Below are positions 35,768-44,801 of a stretch of DNA of 64,000 nucleotides, in pieces; the first letter of the stretch is position 1; each line of letters starts with the position of its first letter. The translations under genes were made by a program, and so were the position numbers. The notes under the pieces were generated by a model that made no database searches, had not been told where the DNA came from, and saw nothing but the letters and a program-made list of their open reading frames with translations. Origin of the DNA: Corynebacterium atypicum (GTDB taxonomy: Bacteria; Actinomycetota; Actinomycetes; Mycobacteriales; Mycobacteriaceae); the NCBI RefSeq assembly GCF_000732945.1, contig NZ_CP008944.1:1417784-1481783 (forward strand). The letters are read 5' to 3'.

Positions 35768-37288
35768 GTGGAACTCGAACAATCGACGTGGTTTGTTATC
35801 GCCATCGTGATCTACATGTTCACGATGCTCGGCATCGGCTACTGGTCCTACCGACAGACAAATAAATACAACGATTACGTCCTCGGCGATCGCGGGCTAA
35901 ACCCATTCGTCGCGGCCCTTTCTGCCGGCGCATCGGATATGTCCGGCTGGCTGCTCATGGGCCTGCCCGGCGCGTTGTTCGTCTCTGGGCTGTCCGAACT
36001 GTGGATTGCTGTGGGTCTTCTCGCCGGCTGCTTCGTCTCCTGGACCATCGTGGCGCCGAAGCTTCGCAGTTACTCGGAAGCCGCGGACAATTCGATCACG
36101 CTGCCGAGCTTCTTTGAGAACCGCCTGGCCGATCGATCGCGGGCGGTACGGATCATCGCGGCGGCCATCATCATCGTGTTTTTCACCTTTTATGTCTCGT
36201 CCGGCATCGTCTCGGGCGGGCGCTACTTCGAGGCGACCTTCGGCGGCGACTACCTCACCGGGAGGATTATCGTTGCAGCCGTCACCGTCGCCTACACCTT
36301 CGTCGGCGGTTTCCTCGCGGTCTCCTACACCGACGTCGTGCAGGGGCTCATCATGTTCGCCGCTCTCCTCCTGGTCCCCGCCATGGCGCTTGTCGCTCTC
36401 GACCGGCCAGCGGACGTCCTGGACTGGGCCACCACGCATGATTACGGCCCCTGGCAGACGGGCACGGGCAACCCCGACTTTTTCAACATGTTCACCGGAG
36501 TGTCCGCCACTGTGATCCTGGGTAACCTCGCCTGGGGGCTGGGCTACTTTGGCCAACCGCACATTGTGGTGCGCTACATGGCGTTGCAGGATCCGAAGCA
36601 GGCACGCCAAGGCCGCGCCTGGGGCATCGGGTGGATGGGACTGTGCGTTCTGGGTGCATTGGCGACGGCCACTGTGGGTACGGCATTCTTCGCCCAGACC
36701 CCGGGGGCCGAGGTCACCGACCAGCAATCTTTCGAGACGATCTTCCTGGACATGGACCGTATCCTGTTCCACCCGCTTATCGCAGGGCTGGTGCTCACCG
36801 CCGTGCTGGCGGCGATTATGTCCACGATGAGTTCCCAGCTACTCGTCGTCTCCTCCAGCCTCATCGAAGACTTGATGACGATTTTCACCCGCAAGCGCCC
36901 CGACGAATTCGTGTTGATCAACCTCTCGCGCACCGCGGTCATCGCGGTCGCCGTCGTCGCGGCTGCGCTCGCCGTCCAGCCGAACGATTCCATCTTGGGG
37001 TTGGTCGCCTTTGCCTGGGCCGGGTTCGGATCCGCGTTCGGTCCATTGATGCTCTTTGCGCTCTACTGGCGCCGCCTCAACGCCGCTGGCGCGATCGCGG
37101 GCATGCTCACCGGCGCGGTTGTCTCTTTCGTCTGGGGTTCCACGAGCCTTTCCGAACACCTCTACGAGATGGTCCCCGGATTCCTGTGCAGCTGCCTCGC
37201 CATCTGGATCGTCTCGCTGGCTACCAAGCCGCCCAGCAATACGGTCGTGGAGCGCTTTTTACGGGTCGGGAGCACAAGGAACCCGTAA
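35768..37288 (+). CDS. putP: Sodium/proline symporter PutP
   Basis: 506 residues from a GTG start with AAGGAG upstream. Solute:sodium symporter fold with about 13 hydrophobic segments. PutP-specific stretches: YNDYVLGDRGLNPFVAALSAGASDMSGWLLMGLPGA (TM2 region with the Na-site Ser/Asp), TFVGGFLAVSYTDVVQG, GYFGQPHIVVRYMAL, and MSTMSSQLLVVSSSL. Imports proline with Na+ for nutrition or osmoprotection. A short AT-rich promoter region precedes it; the upstream SNF2 gene is divergent. Confidence 0.95.
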   Translation: MELEQSTWFVIAIVIYMFTMLGIGYWSYRQTNKYNDYVLGDRGLNPFVAALSAGASDMSGWLLMGLPGALFVSGLSELWIAVGLLAGCFVSWTIVAPKLRSYSEAADNSITLPSFFENRLADRSRAVRIIAAAIIIVFFTFYVSSGIVSGGRYFEATFGGDYLTGRIIVAAVTVAYTFVGGFLAVSYTDVVQGLIMFAALLLVPAMALVALDRPADVLDWATTHDYGPWQTGTGNPDFFNMFTGVSATVILGNLAWGLGYFGQPHIVVRYMALQDPKQARQGRAWGIGWMGLCVLGALATATVGTAFFAQTPGAEVTDQQSFETIFLDMDRILFHPLIAGLVLTAVLAAIMSTMSSQLLVVSSSLIEDLMTIFTRKRPDEFVLINLSRTAVIAVAVVAAALAVQPNDSILGLVAFAWAGFGSAFGPLMLFALYWRRLNAAGAIAGMLTGAVVSFVWGSTSLSEHLYEMVPGFLCSCLAIWIVSLATKPPSNTVVERFLRVGSTRNP

Positions 37289-37312
37289 CGCAGCCGCGGG
37301 GTCAAAAACCGT

Positions 37313-38062
37313 GTGAACCCGAATCCCCGTGCGCTGTCCGCGTCCTTTTCTATCCTGGTCGTACTTACCGTCGTCGCCCTGGCGATCTCGGCGTGGCCGT
37401 GGTTTCAGCCCGTCGAGCTGCCGCGTAATGCCGAGACCCCCGGCCTCAAGCAGTCGTTGGAGCGGGTGCGCCTGGTCAGCGCTCGCCCGGAGGTGCCCGG
37501 ATACGCCCGCGACAAGTTTGGTTCCGGTTGGCGCGCAAGGCCGCGCGGCTGCACGACTCGCCAGGCGGTCATCGCCGGCCAGCTTGCCCACGTCACAGCC
37601 ACGCCCCGGTGCCGCCTGCTGACCGGGATAGGCCGCGACCCCTACTCTGGAAACTGGATGTCCGTACCGGATGGGGGCATCGAAATCGATCACGTCTTTG
37701 CGCTTTCCGCGGCCTGGGACATGGGGGCCGCCGACTGGGAGCCGCGCCAGCGCATCCGCTTTGCTAACGACGCCGCCAACCTCGTTGCAGTGTCCCGGGA
37801 GGAAAACCAGGACAAACTCGACCAGCTGCCCGCCCAATGGCTGCCTAGCTCCTCGCCCGCGCGGTGCTGGTATTCGCGCCGCGTGGCGGGCGTCGCCGCA
37901 GACTGGCAGCTCGCGCTCACTCACGCCGACGCCCGCGCGATGCGCCGGGCTTGCCGCACTCACGCCGTGACCGGAGCAGTGACGGCGCCCGTTAGGATAG
38001 TGCTGAGCTCACAATATGCCGTGGGCCGCACGTTATCCCGGCGCCGCCATAACTTGGCCTAG
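37313..38062 (+). CDS. Exported HNH nuclease (DUF1524-like)
   Basis: 249 residues from GTG. A hydrophobic segment at about residues 10-28 (FSILVVLTVVALAISAW) acts as a signal peptide or anchor. The catalytic core is GGIEIDHVFALSAAWDMGA (about 121-139) followed by RFANDAANLVAVSREENQDKLD...WLP, the His/Asn pattern of the beta-beta-alpha-metal DUF1524 nucleases. Four cysteines could form disulfides outside the cell. Possible roles are nutrient scavenging or breakdown of foreign DNA. It starts 24 bp after putP on the same strand. The C-terminal 25 residues look nonconserved. Confidence 0.8.
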   Translation: MNPNPRALSASFSILVVLTVVALAISAWPWFQPVELPRNAETPGLKQSLERVRLVSARPEVPGYARDKFGSGWRARPRGCTTRQAVIAGQLAHVTATPRCRLLTGIGRDPYSGNWMSVPDGGIEIDHVFALSAAWDMGAADWEPRQRIRFANDAANLVAVSREENQDKLDQLPAQWLPSSSPARCWYSRRVAGVAADWQLALTHADARAMRRACRTHAVTGAVTAPVRIVLSSQYAVGRTLSRRRHNLA

Positions 38063-38168
38063 TGGACGCCGAGACCGTCTGCGACCTGGGGCGGGCTTCC
38101 CGTTTATGACCCCTACCGCGTCGCCTGGGCCTCGAGCTCCAGGCGTACCCGAAAGGCACTGCTTTACT

Positions 38169-38663
38169 GTGTACACGTTCTTAGTCATCGTCCACGTCGT
38201 TACCGCGGTACTCTTCCTCGGCCCGGTCACCTACGCCGTGTCGAAGTTCCAGGGCGAGGCCCTCAAAGCCCACGCTGGCGACGAGCGCGCCGGGGCGACC
38301 GCCCGCCTGCTGCACAAGGTCACCACGAGTTACGGCGTGCTCTCCTTGCTGGTGCCGCTGATCGGCGTGGCCGTCATGTTCACCGACCCCGCCACGTACT
38401 GGACCGACGGACGGTTCCACATCGCGATCGCGCTCGCGGTGGTTGCCTGGGCAATTCTGATCTTCGTCATCATCCCGAAGCAGAAGAAAATGGCCGGCAC
38501 GCTCGGCCTCTTCGGCGAAGACGAGATCGATCCCGATGAGGCTTTCTCGGTGAATAACTGGGACAAGGCCAAAAGTCAGCTGTCTATGTTCGGCGGCGTC
38601 TTCTGCCTGCTGTGGGTGCTGCTCGCGATCATCATGTTCCTGCCGGTCAACTTCGGCCTCTAA
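38169..38663 (+). CDS. Small integral membrane protein (DUF2269-like)
   Basis: 164 residues from the GTG at 38169, chosen because the first helix YTFLVIVHVVTAVLFLGPV starts there; the open frame upstream lacks family-like residues. Four hydrophobic segments are visible, with a His in helix 1 (IVHVV) and a cytoplasmic stretch KQKKMAGTLGLFGEDEIDPDEAF. It resembles DUF2269-type predicted membrane proteins. Function unknown. It is convergent with deaD, with a hairpin between. Confidence 0.65.
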   Translation: MYTFLVIVHVVTAVLFLGPVTYAVSKFQGEALKAHAGDERAGATARLLHKVTTSYGVLSLLVPLIGVAVMFTDPATYWTDGRFHIAIALAVVAWAILIFVIIPKQKKMAGTLGLFGEDEIDPDEAFSVNNWDKAKSQLSMFGGVFCLLWVLLAIIMFLPVNFGL

Positions 38664-38687
38664 CGCCTAGGGTGGCTTGCCTAGGCG
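38664..38687. terminator. Hairpin between convergent DUF2269-like gene and deaD
   Basis: CGCCTAGG (38664-38671) and CCTAGGCG (38680-38687) form a perfect 8-bp stem with an 8-nt loop directly after the stop codon. No T-run; a bidirectional terminator is plausible. Confidence 0.55.
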
Positions 38688-38762
38688 ACGCGGCCTAGCC
38701 GAGTCGGCCCTTCACGCCGGCAAGCCCCTGCCCCGCAGCGCCGGCGCCCCATTATCTATGCG

Positions 38763-41102
38763 CTACCAGCGGTCCCCGCGATCGCGGTCGCGGTAACCGC
38801 CGCGGCCGCGGCCACGATCCCGGTAATCGTGATCGCCACGCCGGTTGCCCCCGCGGTCAAAGTCGCGACCACCCCGGCCGCCCCTGCCGCCGTGGTCGTG
38901 GTCCCGGCGGTCCCGGTCGCGGCGATCCCGCCGGTCCCAGCCGCCTTCCCGGCGGCCGCGGTATCCGCCGCGGTCGCGGTAGCCGTCGCGATCCCGGTCG
39001 CGCGGCGGGCGGCCATTATCTCGCTCAATGTTGATCAGTTGGCCGGAAATCCGCGTCTCCGCCAACCGGTCAAAGACCTCCTGGGGCAGGCCGGCGGGCA
39101 GCTCGATCAGGCTGTGCGAGCCAAAGATCGTGATCCTGCCGAACTCCTTCGAGTTCAGGCCGCCTTCGTTAGCGATCGCGCCCACGATCGCCCCGGGCCG
39201 CACGTGCTGGCGCTTGCCCACCGAAATCCGGTACAGCTCCTTGCCCGAGCCCGCTTCGAAGCGGCCGCCCCGATCCCGGTCGCGCCCACCGCGGTCCTCG
39301 CGACGGTGATCGCGCTTATCGCGTCGGTTGTCCTTGGGCGGCTCCTTCATCAGGAATTCGTCGCCAATCTGGGCCTGCGTGGCCAGCGCCGCGGCGATGT
39401 CCTCGAGCGGAGTGTCGTGCGCCTCCGAGTACTCCTTGACCAGGCCGCGGAAGAGATCCAGCTGCGGGTCCTCCAGGGACTGAGTGATTGAGTCGGCAAA
39501 GCGCGCCTTGCGCGACTCGTTGACCTCGTCGACCGTCGGCAGGTCCATCTCGGTCAACGGGGCATTCGTCGCCCGCTCGATGGAGCGCAACATGCGCCGC
39601 TCGCGCGGGGTGACGAAGAGGATCGCCTCGCCGGTCCGCCCGGCGCGCCCGGTGCGCCCAATGCGGTGGACGTAGCTCTCCGTATCGTGCGGGATGTCGA
39701 AGTTGAGCACGTGGCTGATCCGCTCGACGTCCAGCCCGCGGGCGGCGACGTCGGTAGCCACGAGGATGTCCAGGCGGCCGTCGCGAAGCTGGTCCACGGT
39801 GCGTTCGCGCTGCTGCTGGGCGACGTCGCCGTTGATGGCCGCCGCCGAGAACCCGCGGGCCCGCAGCTTCTCCGCGACCTCCTCCGTCTCCGACTTGGTG
39901 CGCACGAAAACGATCATCGCCTCAAACTCGGTGACCTCGAGGATGCGGGTCAGCGCATCGAGCTTGTTGCGGTGCGCGACGTGCAGCCAGCGCTGCGTGA
40001 TGTTGGTTGCGGTACGGGTCTCCGCCTTGACGGTGACCTCGGCGGGATTGTCCAGGTACTGCTTGGACAGCCTGCGGATGCTGTTCGGCATGGTCGCCGA
40101 GAACAACGCGACCTGTTTGTGCTCCGGCATGTCGGCCAGGATGCGCTCGACGTCCTCTTGGAAGCCCATGTTGAGCATCTCGTCGGCCTCGTCGAGCACC
40201 AAGAACCTCAGGCCCGAGATGTCGAGCGAGCCGCGCTCGAGGTGGTCGATGACGCGCCCGGGCGTGCCGACGATGATGTGCGCGCCGCGCCGCAGGCCAC
40301 CCAGCTGGATCCCGTAGGCCTGCCCGCCGTAGATCGGCAGAATATGAATGCCACCGAGATGATCGGCAAACTGCTGGAAGCTATCTGCCACCTGGAGGGC
40401 GAGCTCGCGCGTCGGCGCCAGCACAAGCGCCTGCGGGTGGCGCTGGGAGCGATCGATACGCGCCAGAATCGGCAGCGCGAAGGCCGCGGTCTTTCCAGTG
40501 CCGGTCTGGGCGAGGCCGACCACGTCGCGGCCCTGAAGCAGCAGCGGGATCGTCTCGTGCTGAATGGGCGAAGGCTGCTCGAAGCCCACGGCCCGGACCG
40601 CCTCGACCATCCGCTCGTCGAGGCCCAATGCCGCGAATGCGTCCTGCTCTTCTTGTTCCTCAGCTTCCTCTTCTTGTGCCTCTGCCTCGCCCTCAGATGC
40701 GCCGCTGTCGGGCGCCTCCTCCGCGGACGCTTCGCCCCGGGAAGCCGCAGCGACCTCGGCTGCCTTCTGCTTGATCACAGAACCGTCGCGATCGGGTTCT
40801 TCGACCGGGGCCGCGTCGGGGTCTTTTGTTTCCTGTCCTTCTTGCGGGGCATCGCTGTGCTCCTCGCCTTCGCCTTCTACCTCTACCTGCGCGGCGTCAT
40901 CGGCTGCGGCCTCCTGTTCGCCGGGCAGCTCGGCCTGCGGCGCCTCCACAGGCGCGCCCTCGTTGTGTTCTGGATTAGTCGCTTCCCCGGTGCCCGCCTG
41001 GCCTACCTCGACCTGCGCACCCAGCGACTCGTCCTGCGTATCCACTTCGCCTACCCTCTCCGGCTCATTCACGCCGCCGGTGGCGTTCTCAGTTATGCTC
41101 AT
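38763..41102 (-). CDS. deaD: DEAD-box RNA helicase DeaD/CsdA-like
   Basis: 779 residues from the ATG at 41102. Unwinds RNA, typically for ribosome assembly, mRNA decay and cold growth. The first 165 residues are a Glu/Asp/Ala-rich extension. Core: Q motif GFEQPSPIQ, AQTGTGKTAAF (I), PTRELALQV (Ia), GTPGRVIDHL, VLDEADEML (II), SATMP (III), HRIGRTGRAG (VI). Then a DbpA-type RNA-binding domain (YRISVGKRQHVRPGAIVGAI...) and about 80 residues of Arg/Gly/Asp repeats (RDRDRGGYRGR-like), expected to bind RNA loosely. A TATTCT -10 box ends 9 nt before the ATG. Confidence 0.95.
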   Translation of the reverse strand: MSITENATGGVNEPERVGEVDTQDESLGAQVEVGQAGTGEATNPEHNEGAPVEAPQAELPGEQEAAADDAAQVEVEGEGEEHSDAPQEGQETKDPDAAPVEEPDRDGSVIKQKAAEVAAASRGEASAEEAPDSGASEGEAEAQEEEAEEQEEQDAFAALGLDERMVEAVRAVGFEQPSPIQHETIPLLLQGRDVVGLAQTGTGKTAAFALPILARIDRSQRHPQALVLAPTRELALQVADSFQQFADHLGGIHILPIYGGQAYGIQLGGLRRGAHIIVGTPGRVIDHLERGSLDISGLRFLVLDEADEMLNMGFQEDVERILADMPEHKQVALFSATMPNSIRRLSKQYLDNPAEVTVKAETRTATNITQRWLHVAHRNKLDALTRILEVTEFEAMIVFVRTKSETEEVAEKLRARGFSAAAINGDVAQQQRERTVDQLRDGRLDILVATDVAARGLDVERISHVLNFDIPHDTESYVHRIGRTGRAGRTGEAILFVTPRERRMLRSIERATNAPLTEMDLPTVDEVNESRKARFADSITQSLEDPQLDLFRGLVKEYSEAHDTPLEDIAAALATQAQIGDEFLMKEPPKDNRRDKRDHRREDRGGRDRDRGGRFEAGSGKELYRISVGKRQHVRPGAIVGAIANEGGLNSKEFGRITIFGSHSLIELPAGLPQEVFDRLAETRISGQLINIERDNGRPPRDRDRDGYRDRGGYRGRREGGWDRRDRRDRDRRDHDHGGRGGRGGRDFDRGGNRRGDHDYRDRGRGRGGYRDRDRGDRW

Positions 41103-41262
41103 TGCCCTGCAAGAATACGTTATGATCATCTGAATAGCTACTTTTAGCTGCTAAAACCCTCCAGCCTCGACGGCCAGCGCACGACCGACTGCGTGTAGGG
41201 TGCCCTATGTAGCTTTAGGCCCAGCAAGCGGCTCGACCCGGAATTCAGAAAGGCTCTCGGCG

Positions 41263-42678
41263 ATGTCAACATCCCCAAGCGGCGCGACTTCCGCGCCAGC
41301 GGCGTCGAAACGACCGACCATCGGGTTGAAGGCTCGCCACATCCATTTCATCGCCCTGGGTTCAGCAATCGGAACCGGACTTTTCTACGGCTCGGCCGGC
41401 GCGATCCAGGCCGCGGGCCCCTCCGTGCTGCTGGTCTACCTCATCGGCAGCGCGGTGGTCTACTTCATGCTCCGCGCCCTAGGCGAGATGGCCGTGCGCC
41501 ACCCCGTCTCCGGATCGTTTGCCGAGTACACCCGCGAGCACCTCGGCGGCTGGGCCGGTTACATCACCGGCTGGATGTACGCCTTCGAGATGATCATCGT
41601 CTGCCTGGCGGACCTCACTGCGATCGCCATCTATATGAAGTTCTGGTTCCCAGACACCCCGCAGTGGGTCTGGGTGGCGGTCACGCTGCTCGTCGTCGGC
41701 GGAGCGAACCTCGCTAGCGTGCGCTGGTTCGGCGAGCTCGAGTTTGTGTTCACGATCGTCAAAGTGGCTGCCGTGGTCGCGATGATCGTCGGCGGTGCGG
41801 CCATCTTGGCCTTTAACATCGGCGCACAATCCAGCCCGCCCGGCCTGGACAACCTATGGGCAGACGGAGGGTTCTTCCCCAACGGCGTCGGCGGCATGAT
41901 CTCCGCATTCATTCTGGTCCTCTTCGCCTTCGGCGGCACCGAGATCATTGGTGTTGCCGGCGCGGAGGCCGAGGACCCGAAGCAGTCCATCCCCAAGGCA
42001 GTCAACACCGTGCCGATGCGCATCCTGCTGTTTTATGTGCTCTCGATTCTGGTGATTCTGCTGCTCAACCCCTGGCACGCGATCACCGGGGAGGAAAGCC
42101 CCTTCGTCCAGATTTTCAGCACCCTGGGCGTGAACTGGGCGGCGGCCCTGTTGAACGTGGTCGTGATTACCGCCGCACTTTCCGCCATCAACTCGGACCT
42201 CTTTGGCGCTGGCCGGGTGATCACCGGCATGGCCAAGCAGCGCCTCGCACCCCGGCGGATGGCTACGACCACCACGAAGGGGGTGCCGGTGTTCACCACG
42301 ATCGCCCTACTTGCGGTGCTGGTGATTGGCGTGGCCCTGAACTGGTGGCTGCCCGACGAGGTCTTTACCATCGTCGCCGCGCTGGCGACCTTTGCCACCA
42401 TCTACGTCTGGCTAATGATCCTCATCGCGCACGTCGCCTCGCGCCGCCACCTCAGCGCCGAGGAAACCCGCGCGCTCGACTTCCCAGTGCCGTTGTGGCC
42501 CTACGGGCAGTACTTCTCGATTGCCTTCATCATCTTCACCTTCGGCATCATGGTCGCCGAGTCCGACTACTGGATGGCGCTCGGCGTCGGCGTCGGCTTC
42601 CTGGTCTTGATGACGGCCGTCTACTACCTCACCGGCCGCCACAAGGTGCCGGCTGCTACCGCACCGGCGCAGGAATAG
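41263..42678 (+). CDS. Amino-acid permease (APC family, AroP/ProY-like)
   Basis: 471 residues from the ATG at 41263. Twelve hydrophobic segments. Family signatures: LKARHIHFIALGSAIGTGLFYGSAGAI (TM1, unwound substrate site GSAIGTG), RALGEMAVRHPVSGSFAEYTREHLGGWAGYITGW, and FAFGGTEIIGVAGAEAEDP. This is the AAT subgroup of proton-coupled permeases for aromatic amino acids, proline or GABA; sequence inspection cannot choose the substrate. A GC-rich hairpin follows the stop. Confidence 0.87.
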   Translation: MSTSPSGATSAPAASKRPTIGLKARHIHFIALGSAIGTGLFYGSAGAIQAAGPSVLLVYLIGSAVVYFMLRALGEMAVRHPVSGSFAEYTREHLGGWAGYITGWMYAFEMIIVCLADLTAIAIYMKFWFPDTPQWVWVAVTLLVVGGANLASVRWFGELEFVFTIVKVAAVVAMIVGGAAILAFNIGAQSSPPGLDNLWADGGFFPNGVGGMISAFILVLFAFGGTEIIGVAGAEAEDPKQSIPKAVNTVPMRILLFYVLSILVILLLNPWHAITGEESPFVQIFSTLGVNWAAALLNVVVITAALSAINSDLFGAGRVITGMAKQRLAPRRMATTTTKGVPVFTTIALLAVLVIGVALNWWLPDEVFTIVAALATFATIYVWLMILIAHVASRRHLSAEETRALDFPVPLWPYGQYFSIAFIIFTFGIMVAESDYWMALGVGVGFLVLMTAVYYLTGRHKVPAATAPAQE

Positions 42679-42683
42679 ACGAC

Positions 42684-42720
42684 GCGGGGCCGCGCGGCCG
42701 CACCTAGCGCCGCGCCCCGC
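42684..42720 (+). terminator. GC hairpin after the amino-acid permease
   Basis: GCGGGGC (42684-42690) pairs with GCCCCGC (42714-42720), with further GC pairing inside. It begins 6 bp after the stop; no T-run. Confidence 0.55.
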
Positions 42721-43188
42721 GCCCCCATTTGGAGGCTCCGCGAAGTTCCCCGGGCCGGGTAAAAAATCCCTATAAGCCTGCCGAGCCAAGGAAAAGATCC
42801 GGATCGACCCGTAGCCACCTCGAAAGTTGAGCTTCTCGCCCACGTCGACCGGCGTCGGTTAACTTGCTCACTAAAACCGCTTAACCGGCGAAAGCGCCAC
42901 CACAACCGCCCGTCGGTTTGGCTTTTGGAAGAAACTTTAGGTTGAATAGTATCCAGACGGATTATTTATGAAGTTCTCCGGCTTTTATCTCCGGGGCCCG
43001 GCCCCGGCCGTCTGCCTTGCTACTTTGACCACGGCTTCGTCCTGGAACCGGCGCTGCACCCCAGGACCCTGCTTGAAGTCCGAGCAAGCCACCGCTTAAT
43101 GAAGCAGGCCACTGCCTCGACCACAGCCTGGCGAGCAAGAGGGAGATGAAGCTGAGACTGGGCTCGCTTGGAAAAGGGGCGCTAGGAC
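42721..43188. other. Intergenic region upstream of cydABDC
   Basis: 468 bp without a convincing gene. It is less GC-rich in the centre (about 42850-42990), where the cydA promoter probably lies, and it includes the GC dyad CCGGGGCCCGGCCCCGG near 42990. I found no clear regulator site. The length suggests transcriptional control of the oxidase operon or a long leader. Confidence 0.5.
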
Positions 43189-44795
43189 GTGGATGTAATA
43201 GATATCTCCCGGTGGCAATTCGGCATTACCACCGTCTACCACTACATTTTCGTGCCGCTGACTATCGGTTTAGGCCCGCTCGTCGCGCTCATGCAGACAT
43301 TCTGGCAGACCACCGGAAAAGACTACTGGTACCGCGCGACGCGATTTTTCGGCACGGTTTTCCTCATCAACTTCGCCATGGGCGTAGCCACTGGCATCGT
43401 CCAGGAGTTCCAGTTCGGGATGAACTGGTCGGAGTACTCGCGCATGGTCGGCGACGTTTTCGGCGGGCCGCTCACCCTCGAGGCCCTCATCGCCTTCTTC
43501 TTAGAGTCGGTCTTCTTGGGCGTCTGGATCTTCGGCTGGGGCAAGGTGCCCGGCTGGCTGCACACCGCCAGCATCTGGATCGTCGCGGTAGCCACCAACA
43601 TCTCGGCGTACTTCATCATCGTCGCTAACTCATTCATGCAGAACCCCAAGGGTGCGTGGTTTAACCCGGAGACCGGGCGCGCCGAACTCGAGGACATCAC
43701 GACGCTGCTGTTTAATGAGACCGCCTTCTTTGGCTACCTGCACGCAGCCAGCGGCGCCTTCCTCACCGGTTCCACGTTCGTGCTCGGGGTGTCGTGCTGG
43801 TGGCTCGTGCGCGCGCGTCGTCAAGCACACCACGAGGGCTGGGCGAAGGATTCCGCAGAATACCTGCGCCACCTCGGGCACCGGGCCACTATCCGCCTGG
43901 GCCTGTGGGCCACCTGGATCTCGCTGGCCGCGATTTCTTTTACCGGCGATCTGCAGGCCAAGCTCATGTTTGTCCAGCAGCCGATGAAGATGGCGTCCGC
44001 CGAGTCGCTGTGCCACACCCAAACCGACCCGAACTTCTCGGTGCTGACCGTGGGCACGCACAACAACTGCGACTCGGTCATCCACCTCATCGATGTCCCA
44101 TTCGTCCTGCCCTTCTTGGCCGAAGGTAAGTTCACCGGCGTTACCCTGCGCGGCGTGCTCGACCTGCAGGCGGAAGCCGAGGCGCTCTACGGGCCCGGCA
44201 ACTACACGCCCAACCTCTTCGTGAGCTACTGGTCCTTCCGCGCCATGATCGGGTTTATGGTCGGCTCGGTGCTCTTGGCCGTTTTCGCGTGGTGGCTCAC
44301 CCGCAAGGGCAAGACCCCGCGCGGCCGCCTGGGTACCTGGTTTGCCCGGTTGAGCCTGATCGCCATCCCCTTCCCCTTCCTCGCCAACATCTTCGGCTGG
44401 GTGTTCACCGAGATGGGCCGCCAGCCCTGGATCGTGCACCCCAACCCCGAACATGTCGGCGACCCGCGCGCCGAAGCGATCCGCATGACGGTCGCAGAGG
44501 GCGTCTCGCAACACTCCGCAGGCTACGTCTGGACCACCATCATCGGGTTTACGCTCCTCTACGGCGCGCTCTACGTGGTGTGGTTCTGGCTGATTCGCCG
44601 GGCAGTACTCCTCGGGCCCCCGCGGAGCCCGCGCCGGGTTCGGCGGCTGCGGACCAGAAATCCGATGAGCTGCCGGGACCGTCCACCGCCGTGGGCCATG
44701 ATCTGCCCATGTCCTTCCAGCCGATCAGCTTCAGCACCAGGACCCCTGTGACTGCAGGCTCCCAGGCCGCCGAGCGCCCCGAAAGCGAGGTCTAG
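43189..44795 (+). CDS. cydA: Cytochrome bd oxidase subunit I CydA, frameshifted near the C terminus
   Basis: GTG start with AGG upstream. Quinol-oxidising, haem-bearing subunit of the high-affinity bd oxidase. Visible: WQFGITTVYHYIFVPLTIGL with the haem b595 His region, LHAASGAFLTGSTFVLG, the quinol loop region with FTEMGRQPWIVHP (GRQPW), and about nine membrane helices. After LIRRAVLLGP the frame breaks at CCCCC (44617-44621). As read, it ends at 44751 with unrelated Arg-rich residues; adding one base gives APAEPAPGSAAADQKSDELP... ending at 44795, just before cydB. The loss affects only the variable tail. Confidence 0.93.
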
Positions 44796-44801
44796 TTGAC
44801 C

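Noticed and set aside
38016..38168. Upstream extension of the DUF2269-like gene to an earlier start
   Set aside because: The added 51 residues are polar, overlap the end of the nuclease gene and lack family-like residues; the first membrane helix begins at the GTG at 38169.
38763..39010. Repetitive DNA resembling a tandem repeat or CRISPR-like array
   Set aside because: The repeats are degenerate codons for the Arg/Gly/Asp tail of DeaD; units vary in length and there are no unique spacers.
39666..41147. Long plus-strand open frame opposite deaD
   Set aside because: It is the antisense of the DeaD coding region, which has all helicase motifs; high GC and the charged N-terminal extension keep the opposite frame open by chance.
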